A DNA stretch of 64,000 nt from Onthovicinus sp900555545. GTDB lineage: Bacteria; Bacillota; Clostridia; Oscillospirales; Acutalibacteraceae. Positions 42,561 to 50,845 of the stretch are shown in pieces. Location: positions 62,001 to 126,000 of the forward strand of contig CASFPX010000001.1 in the NCBI GenBank assembly GCA_949296915.1, written 5' to 3'. How positions within the stretch are numbered: the stretch's first letter is position 1; each line of letters begins with the position of its first letter. The notes under the pieces are model-generated. The model was not told where the DNA came from and did no database searches. It was given only the letters and a program-made list of their open reading frames with translations. Both the position numbers and the translations under genes were made by a program.

Positions 42561-44402
42561 ATGAAACACAAAAAACGCACATCGGTCTTTTGGCTCTGTA
42601 TCTCATTGATACTCTGCCTCATCAGCGCCATTGGCGCCTCCGCAGTGCAAACAAATTTTGGGCGCGTGACAGTGCGCGACCTGAAGTTTGAAACAGCCAG
42701 CGGGCACCAAATGAGCGCTCTGCTATTCATCCCCGATAGCGCTACATCCGAAACGCCGGCTCCGGCAATTGTGTGCAGCCACGGATGGTACAACAACAGA
42801 GAGATGCAGGATTTAAACTATGTCGAGTATGCCCGGCGCGGTTTTGTCGTATTGTCGATCGATATGTATGGCCACGGCGACTCGGAGGATTTACCTGCCA
42901 ACACCTGGTGGCTTCCGGAAAACAATGCAAACGGCATGTACGATGCCGTTCAAATGATGGCAACACTGCCGTTTGTTGACGCCAGCAGGATTGGCGTAAC
43001 CGGACACTCGAACGGCGCATTGGCAAGCCGTACAGCTGTTTTGCTCGATAACGAGGCGGACACCCAGCTGATTGCCGCGGCATTGCTTGTCTCCAATGAT
43101 GCTGTATATCAGGATGATGACGGGAACTACTATAACATGTTCGGGAATCGTGACGCGGGAATTGTCGCCTGCCAGTATGATGAATTTTTCCATCGTGTAA
43201 AGCAGGAGGATGGCTCACGCAGCGCACCGCGCGACTATATCCATCAGTCAACCGCACAGTCATTCCTGTATTTTGGTCAGGATCCTACCGGGTTGGCGGA
43301 GCGCGACAGTTATACGATGTACACCCAGCAGGTGGATGGACAAGAGGCAATCCGCGTTATCTATAACCCTGCCATTATCCACCCATGGGCCCACTTTTCT
43401 TCGAGTGTAGTGGCGTCAAGCCTGGAATTTTTCGACAACGCTTTGGGTGCCCCTACCGCTATTGACTACGGCAATCAGATTTGGCAGGTTAAAGTGGCGT
43501 TTAATGCCCTGGGTCTGATCGGATTTGTGATGTTTGTCATTAGCCTGACAAAGGTGCTGGTAAACACAAAAGTATTTGCGTCACTAAAAGCGCAGCAGGA
43601 GGTTCTGCCTGCTCCCGCTCCATCCGGCAAGGCCAAGGCCTGGTTCTGGGTCAGTGGTGTTTTGGCCACGCTGTTCAGCATTCTGGTCTATATGTTTACC
43701 TACACACCGCTAAGCGCTCATGTTCCCTCATTTGTGCCCCAGGTCGCACCCCTCTATATCGGGCTGTGGAGTGCAGCTTGCGGTCTGTTTGCACTGCTGA
43801 TGATTTGGATTGGGAACAAAGTAACCGGGCAGCGGCCGGATCTGCGCGCCAACGGCGTAAAGATCAGCCTGAAGCAGTTGGGGCTGACCATTGTACTGGC
43901 CCTGGTGGTCGCCGTGGCAGCTTACGGCCTGGTATTCGCAGCTGATTATTTCTTTAAGACGGACTTCCGCATCTGGGTGCTGACTCTCAGGGCGTTTGAC
44001 GTCAATAAGCTGCCCATCATCCTGATGTATCTGCCGCTCTTCCTGCTGTACTATATTCCGAATTCCATCTCCGTCAACAGCTATAATTACTTCCAGATGG
44101 GGAAACGCCCATGGATCAATACGGCGGCAAACGTCCTGTTCAACGTGCTGGCAAGCGCCATTATGATTGTCGGGATCTATACCTGCTTCTTCATCACCGG
44201 CCATCTGCCAAACGAGTACATTTCCGGTTTTGGCGGCAGTATCATTGGCATCTGGCTATTCCCGATCGTCATTATTCTGGGTGTGGCCGCAGTTGTATCC
44301 CGTAAGATCTATCGTGCAACCCGCAATCCGTATTTGGCCGGAATCATCATGGCGCTTCTTGTCACGACTATGAGCTGCACGAACACCCTTACGCAGTTAT
44401 AA
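42561..44402 (+). CDS. Alpha/beta-hydrolase fused to a multi-helix membrane domain
   Basis: A 613-residue protein. An N-terminal membrane helix (about 8-28) is followed by an extracytoplasmic alpha/beta-hydrolase domain (30-300) with AIVCSHGW, the Ser elbow TGHSNGALA and an NPAIIHPWAHFSS His region near residue 270-275. The C-terminal half (about 310-610) holds about seven hydrophobic helices. Dienelactone-hydrolase-like domains with a membrane tail occur in Clostridia but I know no defined substrate. AAGGAGG is ideal before the ATG. The promoter and hairpin in front suggest regulated expression. Confidence 0.8.
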   Translation: MKHKKRTSVFWLCISLILCLISAIGASAVQTNFGRVTVRDLKFETASGHQMSALLFIPDSATSETPAPAIVCSHGWYNNREMQDLNYVEYARRGFVVLSIDMYGHGDSEDLPANTWWLPENNANGMYDAVQMMATLPFVDASRIGVTGHSNGALASRTAVLLDNEADTQLIAAALLVSNDAVYQDDDGNYYNMFGNRDAGIVACQYDEFFHRVKQEDGSRSAPRDYIHQSTAQSFLYFGQDPTGLAERDSYTMYTQQVDGQEAIRVIYNPAIIHPWAHFSSSVVASSLEFFDNALGAPTAIDYGNQIWQVKVAFNALGLIGFVMFVISLTKVLVNTKVFASLKAQQEVLPAPAPSGKAKAWFWVSGVLATLFSILVYMFTYTPLSAHVPSFVPQVAPLYIGLWSAACGLFALLMIWIGNKVTGQRPDLRANGVKISLKQLGLTIVLALVVAVAAYGLVFAADYFFKTDFRIWVLTLRAFDVNKLPIILMYLPLFLLYYIPNSISVNSYNYFQMGKRPWINTAANVLFNVLASAIMIVGIYTCFFITGHLPNEYISGFGGSIIGIWLFPIVIILGVAAVVSRKIYRATRNPYLAGIIMALLVTTMSCTNTLTQL

Positions 44403-44476
44403 TCTTCACAATTAAAACAGCTATTCAATACCCCTGTGCGGTAAACGCAGGTTAATTACCGCTGCTGCACGAACGG

Positions 44477-44509
44477 CAGGCCATCCCGAGTTTCAGGATG
44501 GCCTGTTTT
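44477..44509 (+). terminator. Terminator after the hydrolase gene
   Basis: CAGGCCATCC (44477-44486) pairs exactly with GGATGGCCTG (44496-44505), followed by TTTT. Confidence 0.88.
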
Positions 44510-44689
44510 CATAAATGCTCAATGGCCTTTTTTCACAGGATTCGCCGCACAACCAGCATTACCATACCCACCAAATTTGTTTGAGGCTTTTATTCATTTT
44601 CAAAGGCGCGGGCAGGCCGGGTCTTTTTACTGGTAAAAAAAATAAAAGTGTGATAAAATAGGTGTTATCCTGATTGAATGGTGAGAAAG

Positions 44690-45136
44690 ATGCAAGACAA
44701 GTATAAATCCAAAATTGATTGGTGGTTCCATGTGGCCATGGCGCTGTATATCGTGTTCATGATCGCACTGTTTGTCTCCACGGCCTATGTGGAGCCGCCC
44801 TATAATTCCAGCTGTGCATGGACCTTTGTGGTGCTGCTGATCTTTTTCCTGGCGCTGCTGCTCCCCTCCTACCTGTTTACCTACTATGTGTTTGAGGAGA
44901 ACGGGCTGCGCATCCGCTCCGGCTGGGGGCGCGGGCGGTTTATCCCGTACTGCGATATCATCTCCTGCCTGCCGCAGACCCATCGCTCGCAGGACTCCGC
45001 CGCCCTCTCCAAGGAGCGGCTGACGGTCACCTACCGCAAAAAGGGCAATGAAAGGACAATCAGCATCTCCCCAAAGGAACAGTACGCCTTTATGGGAGAG
45101 CTGGACGTGCGGAAAAAGGGAAAAACCGAAAAATAA
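44690..45136 (+). CDS. Small membrane protein with PH-like domain
   Basis: A 148-residue protein with two hydrophobic helices (about 12-33 and 44-66) and a cytoplasmic tail whose strands FTYYVFEENGLRIRSGWGRGRFIPYCDI look like a bacterial PH (YdbT/DUF304-like) domain. Function unknown. Start 44690 has GGTGAG six bases upstream; an earlier ATG at 44678 has none. The C-terminus is Lys-rich. A GNAT gene follows after 24 nt. Confidence 0.75.
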   Translation: MQDKYKSKIDWWFHVAMALYIVFMIALFVSTAYVEPPYNSSCAWTFVVLLIFFLALLLPSYLFTYYVFEENGLRIRSGWGRGRFIPYCDIISCLPQTHRSQDSAALSKERLTVTYRKKGNERTISISPKEQYAFMGELDVRKKGKTEK

Positions 45137-45160
45137 AGGAAGAGAGAGGGGAGACGCGGT

Positions 45161-45754
45161 ATGACGGACATCGAACAGCTGAGACCCATCCGCCATTGCG
45201 GCACGCAACCGATTCAAACGGAGCGTCTGCTCCTGCGCAAATTTGTCCGGGAGGATGCGGCGGACATGTTCAAGTGGGCATCGAATCCCGAGGTTGTCCG
45301 CTACCTCTCCTATTCCCCGCATCAGTCGCTGAAGGAATCCCAGAAGATCCTGAAATCATGGATATCTGCCTACCGCGATCCCGCGGCGTACAACTGGGCG
45401 ATTGAATTGGGCGGAAAAGTCATCGGCAGCATCAACGTGGTTACGCAGGATGACCCATGCCACACCTGCCATCTGGGCTGGCAGATTGATGTGCCCTACT
45501 GGAATCAGGGGATCATGACGGAGGCGGCCCGCGCTGTGATAGATTTTCTCTTTGACCGGGTTGGATATGACCGGATCACCTCCGGGCACGATGTGCGGAA
45601 CGTCGGCTCCGGCCGCGTGATGCAAAAGGCCGGCATGACGCTGGAGGGCACCTTCCGGCGCTGCTGCTATCAAAAGGATGGCAGCATTGGGGATAAGAAC
45701 TACTACGCCATCCTGAGATCCGAGTGGGAAAAACGAAAGAACGTTTCCCGGTAA
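45161..45754 (+). CDS. GNAT-family acetyltransferase, RimJ/RimL type
   Basis: A 197-residue acetyltransferase of the RimJ/RimL group. It begins IQTERLLLRKFVREDAADMFKWASNPEV, has the acetyl-CoA loop YWNQGIMTEAARAVIDFLF and the C-terminal signature VRNVGSGRVMQKAGMTLEGTFRR. Such enzymes acetylate N-terminal amines of ribosomal proteins or small molecules; here no target can be named. GGGGAG precedes the ATG. A terminator follows. Confidence 0.92.
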   Translation: MTDIEQLRPIRHCGTQPIQTERLLLRKFVREDAADMFKWASNPEVVRYLSYSPHQSLKESQKILKSWISAYRDPAAYNWAIELGGKVIGSINVVTQDDPCHTCHLGWQIDVPYWNQGIMTEAARAVIDFLFDRVGYDRITSGHDVRNVGSGRVMQKAGMTLEGTFRRCCYQKDGSIGDKNYYAILRSEWEKRKNVSR

Positions 45755-45775
45755 ATCAAATCAGGAATAATTTTT

Positions 45776-45812
45776 ACGGAGGAGTCCGCACAGCGGACCC
45801 CTCCGTTTTTTT
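45776..45812 (+). terminator. Terminator after the RimJ/L acetyltransferase gene
   Basis: ACGGAGGAGTCCGC (45776-45789) pairs with GCGGACCCCTCCGT (45793-45806), one mismatch, followed by a run of seven T. Lies between convergent genes. Confidence 0.9.
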
Positions 45813-45835
45813 ATAAAGTATGATTCTGCCACCGT

Positions 45836-46594
45836 CTACCGATACGCCACAAAGAAGAAGCGCCTAAATTTCAGGATGACCTCCCCGCTTGAGATAGGGC
45901 GATAGGCCGCCTTTACCCGTGCAAGGATCTCCCCTTCAAACTGCTGTTTTTGACCATCATCCAGTATTGCCAGATAGAGGCGCAGGCGAGTCTCCCGCAC
46001 CCAGTCGATCAAATGCTCATGGGAGGGGAGTGCGTGGTAATAGACAGTTTCCCACTGCTCAAAGCTGCCGGCGTATTGGGATAAGATATCAAAATACTCC
46101 TCCGGCGCCAGCGTGTCGTTCGTTTCAAAATACACCTTCTGGAAATCCCATTTGGATTCCGCCGCAACCGATCGGATGATCTGATAGAGCGGTTCCCCGC
46201 GATTCATCGGCATCTGAACCGCCAGCACGCCCTGATCCGTTAGCTTTTCCATCAACTGCGGGATCAGTTCCCTGTGATTGGGGATCCATTGCAGGCACGC
46301 GTTGGAAAACAACAGGTCATAGGTGCCGTCCAAATCCGCAGCGCTGCACAGGGAAAAAATGAGATCGCCGTGCTCTGCCTTTGCCCGGTCGATCATGCTC
46401 GGCGAACTGTCAATTCCCAGGATCTCCGCTTGTGGAAAAACTTCGCGGAGCACAGCCGTGCTGTTTCCAGGGCCGCAGCCGATATCTACAATTGTCCTCG
46501 GTGCACAGTCCCGCACACGGTTGGCCAGATCAATGGCCGGCTGTGTGCGCTGTCTTTGGAATAGCAGGTATTTTTCCGGGTTCCAATCAGACAT
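45836..46594 (-). CDS. SAM-dependent methyltransferase, trans-aconitate methyltransferase-like
   Basis: A 252-residue class I methyltransferase. The SAM-binding motif is IVDIGCGPGNSTAVL (about 36-50), followed by ILGIDSSPSMIDRA and NACLQWIPNHREL, the sequence order of the Tam group. Trans-aconitate or another small carboxylate is the family substrate; it is not proved here. Start ATG 46594 has AGGAGG seven bases upstream; an ATG at 46600 lies too close to it. Confidence 0.85.
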   Translation of the reverse strand: MSDWNPEKYLLFQRQRTQPAIDLANRVRDCAPRTIVDIGCGPGNSTAVLREVFPQAEILGIDSSPSMIDRAKAEHGDLIFSLCSAADLDGTYDLLFSNACLQWIPNHRELIPQLMEKLTDQGVLAVQMPMNRGEPLYQIIRSVAAESKWDFQKVYFETNDTLAPEEYFDILSQYAGSFEQWETVYYHALPSHEHLIDWVRETRLRLYLAILDDGQKQQFEGEILARVKAAYRPISSGEVILKFRRFFFVAYR

Positions 46595-46656
46595 AAGCAT
46601 ACCTCCTGGATTTTAACATCACAAATTTTCTGCAATTTTGCCGGTGCGTCAATGCT

Positions 46657-47259
46657 TTACTTGATTTGTACCCCGAGCATGCGGGCGATGTCCACTGCTT
46701 GCAAGGGATCGATTTTTACGCCCTTCAGCTCCTGGAAGTGGTCGGAGACCATGATTCCGGAAATCTCACACGTGCTCAAGTCCATCCCTCTGAGCATCGT
46801 CTTAAAAAAGTCCACACCAACGAGGTTCACCTGTAAAAAGCTCATACCCTTAAAGCGGTTTTCCGAAAAGGAGGCATTTGTATAATAGCCGCCGGAGATC
46901 TTACAGCGCTCCCAGCGGGAACCCGAAAAATTGGCATAGCAGTACGATCCGCCCTCAAACGCGGTCCCCTTGAACACGCTGTGGCTGAGATCGTCCTTGT
47001 CCGCGCGGCAGGAGACCAAAGTTGAATCTTTAAAAAATGAGCTGTTAAAGGTACAACCCACAAACTGGCACTGCTCCATGCGCACGCCGATAAAGGAACT
47101 GCCGGTAAAATCGCAGTGTTCAAACCGGCACGCAGAAAAGGTGCAATTCTGGAAGTCAAGGTGGGAACAGTCGATGTCCGCGAGTTCTTCCCGTTTATAT
47201 TCGCCGCCGAACACCGCCTCCTCGTTGGTAATCGCCTCATAGATGTCGCGTTTGAGCAT
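46657..47259 (-). CDS. Pentapeptide-repeat protein
   Basis: A 200-residue protein of tandem pentapeptide repeats (about 25-190), with an A(D/N)LxX-type rhythm visible in DCSHLDFQNCTFSACRFEHC and SCRADKDDLSHSVF. It should fold as a right-handed beta-helix. Some members (Qnr, MfpA) mimic DNA and protect gyrase from quinolones, but the Cys/Phe-rich repeats here are also found in proteins of unknown role. AAAGGAGG precedes the ATG at 47259. Confidence 0.88.
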   Translation of the reverse strand: MLKRDIYEAITNEEAVFGGEYKREELADIDCSHLDFQNCTFSACRFEHCDFTGSSFIGVRMEQCQFVGCTFNSSFFKDSTLVSCRADKDDLSHSVFKGTAFEGGSYCYANFSGSRWERCKISGGYYTNASFSENRFKGMSFLQVNLVGVDFFKTMLRGMDLSTCEISGIMVSDHFQELKGVKIDPLQAVDIARMLGVQIK

Positions 47260-47365
47260 AGGATCCTCCTTTTTCTGTTGCAAACCTGTTCACGGACGAT
47301 TTTCCGCATTCCTCGCCTCCCTTGTGTAAAGAGGGATTCCCTATTAGGGGAAATGTCCACGGAGT

Positions 47366-47720
47366 GGACAAAAGGGTACTCACCTGCGGAGCAGGGCGGC
47401 CTGGCGTTCCACAAAAATCAAAGCCTTCCCCTTGAGGGGAAGGTGTCGAAGCCATAGGCTGAGACGGATGAGGTGAAAGGCTGTTCGTTGCACCGGGCGT
47501 CCCTGTGGTGGAATTCCGGCTGCGCAGGTGCTTGAAATAAATTCACAGCATAGCCATAAGACTACCACAGGGGCGACTTGTACAAACCGTTGCCTCTCCC
47601 CTCATCAGGCCGACAAGTCGGCCAGCTTCCCCCCCCCAAGGGGAAGCCTTTTAGTGCGTGCAATTTATCTCGCGCATTCGCGCGCCAGCTCCTGCTCCGC
47701 AGGCGGGCACCCTTTTGTCT
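47366..47720. repeat. Nested inverted-repeat (MITE-like) element
   Basis: The outer arms 47366-47395 and 47691-47720 are inverted copies with 26 of 30 matches. Inside them, 47420-47475 and 47594-47652 are a second inverted pair (arms beginning AAAGCCTTCCCCTTG and, inverted, AAGGCTTCCCCTTG), and CCCTGTGGTGG/ACCACAGGG form a third near 47500 and 47564. A run of nine C lies at 47629-47637. The whole is a 355-base palindrome-like block without transposase. It resembles a non-autonomous mobile element or a composite of dispersed intergenic repeats. Confidence 0.65.
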
Positions 47721-47732
47721 GCAAAACCCGGG

Positions 47733-47762
47733 AAAGAAAAAGGCCGGGCGCAGTGCCCGGCC
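47733..47762 (-). terminator. Terminator after fba
   Basis: On the minus strand GGCCGGGC (47755-47762) pairs with GCCCGGCC (47742-47749), followed by T-rich TTTTTCTTTC. Confidence 0.85.
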
Positions 47763-47777
47763 GTAAATTCAGACAGC

Positions 47778-48641
47778 TTATGCCTTGTTGATGCAGCCGA
47801 AGAGCTCCATCTTCTCCTTGACAGTATCACAGATAGCCTGTGCGCCCGGAGCGAGCAGCTTGCGCGGGTCGAAGCCCTTGCCCTGCTGATCCTTGCCGGC
47901 CTCCACATACGCGCGGGTAGCCGCCGCAAAGGAGAGCTGGCACTCCGTGTTAACGTTGATCTTGGAGACGCCCAGGGAGATCGCCTTCTTGATCATGTCG
48001 GCCGGGATGCCCGTGCCGCCGTGCAGGACGAGCGGCATATCGCCGACTGCTGCGGAGATCTTCTGCAGTGCGTCAAAGTCCAGCCCCTTCCAGTTGGCCG
48101 GATACACACCGTGGATGTTGCCGATACCTGCCGCCAGGAAGTCGACGCCCAGATCCGCAATCTTCTTGCACTCAGCGGGGTCCGCGACCTCACCCATACC
48201 GACGACGCCGTCCTCTTCGCCGCCGATGGAGCCAACCTCCGCCTCAATGGACAGGCCGTTCACGTGGGCAGCCTCAACGAGGACCTTCGTCTTCTCGATG
48301 TTCTCATCGATCGGATAGTGGGAGCCGTCGAACATGATGGAGGAGAAACCGGCGCGGATGCACTTAAAGCAGCCGTCGAACGTGCCGTGATCCAGGTGGA
48401 TCGCCACCGGAACGGTGATGCCAAGCTCCTCATCCATGGCGCGGACCATCGCGGTGACGGTCTTAAAGCCGGTCATATATTTGCCAGCACCCTCGGAGAC
48501 GCCGAGGATCACAGGCGCTTTCAATTCCTGCGCGGTGAGCAGGATGGACTTTGTCCACTCCAGATTGTTGATGTTGAACTGACCAACGGCATATTTGCCC
48601 TTCTTAGCTTCTACAAGCATATCTCTTGCAGCTACGATCAT
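47778..48641 (-). CDS. fba: Class II fructose-1,6-bisphosphate aldolase
   Basis: Class II (zinc) aldolase, 287 residues. It cleaves fructose 1,6-bisphosphate to dihydroxyacetone phosphate and glyceraldehyde 3-phosphate. Metal and substrate residues are in IHLDHGTFDGCF, GLSIEAEVGSIGGEEDG, GNIHGVYP and LHGGTGIPADMIKKAI, with KINVNTEC closing the barrel. TAGGAGG precedes the ATG and a good promoter lies at 48687-48715. It is monocistronic. Confidence 0.97.
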   Translation of the reverse strand: MIVAARDMLVEAKKGKYAVGQFNINNLEWTKSILLTAQELKAPVILGVSEGAGKYMTGFKTVTAMVRAMDEELGITVPVAIHLDHGTFDGCFKCIRAGFSSIMFDGSHYPIDENIEKTKVLVEAAHVNGLSIEAEVGSIGGEEDGVVGMGEVADPAECKKIADLGVDFLAAGIGNIHGVYPANWKGLDFDALQKISAAVGDMPLVLHGGTGIPADMIKKAISLGVSKINVNTECQLSFAAATRAYVEAGKDQQGKGFDPRKLLAPGAQAICDTVKEKMELFGCINKA

Positions 48642-48686
48642 TTCAATTACCTCCTATTGCGATATGGTTCCGTTTGGACCTTTTTT

Positions 48687-48715
48687 ATTATAGCACGCCC
48701 ACTATCGTTAGGCAA
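48687..48715 (-). promoter_or_regulatory. fba promoter
   Basis: On the minus strand TTGCCT (48710-48715), a 17-base spacer and TATAAT (48687-48692) with an extended TGC before the -10. Confidence 0.8.
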
Positions 48716-48809
48716 TGTGTATTTTACCCAAAAGCGGCGGGAAGCAGAACATTTACACCGCTCCCAGCCAAGAAACGGACGGATCCCCAGATCCGTCCGT
48801 TGAATTGTT

Positions 48810-50600
48810 TTAAGAGGCGAGTGCTGCATCACTTGCAGCCATAATTGATGCATCTTCCACCGGCACGGTGAGCGTCACGGTATCGCCCACGTCAAAGGTG
48901 ACCGCCAGCTCGTGATCCGCAACGGATACAGAGTAGTAGATGTCACTGCCTGTAAACTTGATATAGTAATAGGTGTTGCCGCCCTTGACTACCGTCTTGA
49001 TCTGCTCGATCACGCCGGTGACCTCCTTGGTAGTGGGCTGCTGAGGTGCACTGCCTTCGTCGCCGGCCGTACCGGAGTCCGGCCCGATATCATCGCTGAT
49101 AGTGGTTTCCGCAATCTCAATACCGTTATTGCGGCACATGTCAAGGTAGTTCGCCGTGACCTCCTCAATCGTGTTCCCGGTCGCCGTAACCGTGGAATAC
49201 TGCTCCACATTGACAAGCGCGTACATCTTGACCAGATTAGAGGCATCCTTGAGGGACATAAAATACGTGGGCTGCCCACCGACATTCAGCAGCAACGGGA
49301 ATGTGGCCGAATAGTTGTACTGCTGAACGGCGCCCTGCGCAGACTGCTGGGCCGAGCTCTCCTTTGCGCCAACCTGTGGGTAGAAGGTGGCCTCTTTGGT
49401 GCGCTCGTTGATCAGGATAAAGCCAATGATCGACTGGTCACTGGTGATGGAGGTGACGCCGGTGTACATATACACGTCGTCGTTGATGGCGAGGAACCCG
49501 TTGTTCTCCGTCGTGACGCGCATATCGCGCTTGCCAAACAGCGTATTGAAGAATCCGTTCTGGTACTTACCGTAGTAGTTATACTGTTCATTGAGGAGCG
49601 TCGGGGAGTAGACACGGTCGATCCAGGAGAGACTGACCCCGTCGTTGCCCATGCCATTACGGACCTCATCCATCGAGTACTCCTTGCTCTCGCCTGTGAC
49701 GGCATCCGTGATCACGACACCGATGACATCTGTACCGCCGAAGAGACCGATTGTCTTATCCAGCCGGGCTGAAATCCAGTAGGGGTACCCGTTTTCGTCG
49801 ATCTCAAAGCTCGGCGTATCAAACAGATAGGTCGGGTACTGGAAACGCAGATGACGCTCCAGCAGGCGGTTGAAGTGCTCCGACTGGGAGTACTTGATGC
49901 GCTGGCCGTCCTCTATCATGACCACTTTCGCCTGCTGGGAGATACCGTCTACCAGAATATATCCGGGCAGGCCCTCGCTCTGGTTGGTCAGCCAGCGGAT
50001 GATATCTGCATACTGCATCGTGGTGACAAAAACCGGGCGCCCCTGATAGTTGATCTGGTTGTACCCCTCTTTGTACACGTTGAACTGGGAGACGAGGCCC
50101 TCCTCATCCAGGGAGCCCATCTGACGGTCGCCCAGGGCGGCAACCGCATCCGTATCGATAACCGGGACGTTACTGAAATCTGTCTGTGCAATGTCCTCGG
50201 AGAAATTCCCCTGCTGTACGTCAATGATCTGCGCATAGTCCTTGGCGCGGAAGACGACGGAGGAGACAAGCATGCCCACAAGCATCACAGCTACGATGAC
50301 CAGACCAATAATGATCGGAACGATCGACTGCCGCTTGGCATAGGGGACATATTCGGGCTTGCGGATCGCCATGGATGTGACAAACGCCGATACACAGTAG
50401 ATCAGCAGCACCACGATCAAATAGATATAAAAGTCTTTATCTTTCAGATTGATTGCGGGGATCATCACGTAGAAAGCGATGGCCGCGCCGACGATCGTGA
50501 CCAGCACGTTGATCAAAATCCTCAGCCAGGACTTGGAAGGGACGGCGACTTGCTCTTTCTCGCCGTTCTTTGAACCGAAGTTCACCTTGATGGGTTCCAT
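48810..50600 (-). CDS. Large membrane-anchored protein of unknown function
   Basis: A 596-residue protein. Three hydrophobic helices lie in the first 115 residues (about 26-46, 56-78 and 92-115, the last IIIGLVIVAVMLVGMLVSSVVF), and the rest (about 120-596) is a large beta-rich extracytoplasmic domain. It contains NNGFLAINDDVYMYTG and a Ser/Gly/Pro-rich linker before a C-terminal OB-like fold (KEVTGVIEQIKTVVKGGNTYYY). I do not recognise it; homologues occur across Clostridia. GGAG precedes the ATG. A good promoter lies at 50690-50718. Single gene, no partner. Confidence 0.75.
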   Translation of the reverse strand: MEPIKVNFGSKNGEKEQVAVPSKSWLRILINVLVTIVGAAIAFYVMIPAINLKDKDFYIYLIVVLLIYCVSAFVTSMAIRKPEYVPYAKRQSIVPIIIGLVIVAVMLVGMLVSSVVFRAKDYAQIIDVQQGNFSEDIAQTDFSNVPVIDTDAVAALGDRQMGSLDEEGLVSQFNVYKEGYNQINYQGRPVFVTTMQYADIIRWLTNQSEGLPGYILVDGISQQAKVVMIEDGQRIKYSQSEHFNRLLERHLRFQYPTYLFDTPSFEIDENGYPYWISARLDKTIGLFGGTDVIGVVITDAVTGESKEYSMDEVRNGMGNDGVSLSWIDRVYSPTLLNEQYNYYGKYQNGFFNTLFGKRDMRVTTENNGFLAINDDVYMYTGVTSITSDQSIIGFILINERTKEATFYPQVGAKESSAQQSAQGAVQQYNYSATFPLLLNVGGQPTYFMSLKDASNLVKMYALVNVEQYSTVTATGNTIEEVTANYLDMCRNNGIEIAETTISDDIGPDSGTAGDEGSAPQQPTTKEVTGVIEQIKTVVKGGNTYYYIKFTGSDIYYSVSVADHELAVTFDVGDTVTLTVPVEDASIMAASDAALAS

Positions 50601-50689
50601 TTTTTCAACTCCTTCAAATATTGAACATATAACGTAAGCGTCGGACTTCCCCCTCGATGGCGATACTCCCGCTTAAGCTATACCTGTTC

Positions 50690-50718
50690 ATTATACACGA
50701 ATCAGGCCGAAAACTCAA
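50690..50718 (-). promoter_or_regulatory. Promoter of the large membrane-anchored protein gene
   Basis: On the minus strand TTGAGT (50713-50718), a 17-base spacer and TATAAT (50690-50695), about 85 bases before the start codon. Confidence 0.75.
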
Positions 50719-50792
50719 CAGTTGTCATAAAAATCGGCAAAAAGATTTCATGAATTAAAACTGTTTGCCAAAAGAATGGTTGGGTGAATTTT

Positions 50793-50838
50793 AAAATGCC
50801 GCCCAGCCTGTGCTTCCAACGCGGCGGAACGGCATTTT
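50793..50838 (-). terminator. Possible terminator after smsB
   Basis: AAAATGCCG (50793-50801) pairs exactly with CGGCATTTT (50830-50838), enclosing a GC-rich 28-base loop. The 3' end on the minus strand is GCATTTTAAAATT, a short T-run. Confidence 0.6.
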
Positions 50839-50845
50839 AGAAAAC

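Larger units (their letters stand above)
47260..47777. other. Gene-free region with nested inverted repeats
   Basis: A 518-base stretch without a credible gene. It is mostly repeat-like DNA (see the nested element at 47366-47720) and ends in the fba terminator. Open frames exist but have no ribosome binding sites or recognisable products. Confidence 0.7.

Noticed and set aside
47260..47777. Small genes or a CRISPR array in the repeat-rich gap
   Set aside because: The repeats are inverted pairs rather than regularly spaced direct repeats, and the open frames have no ribosome binding sites or cas neighbours.
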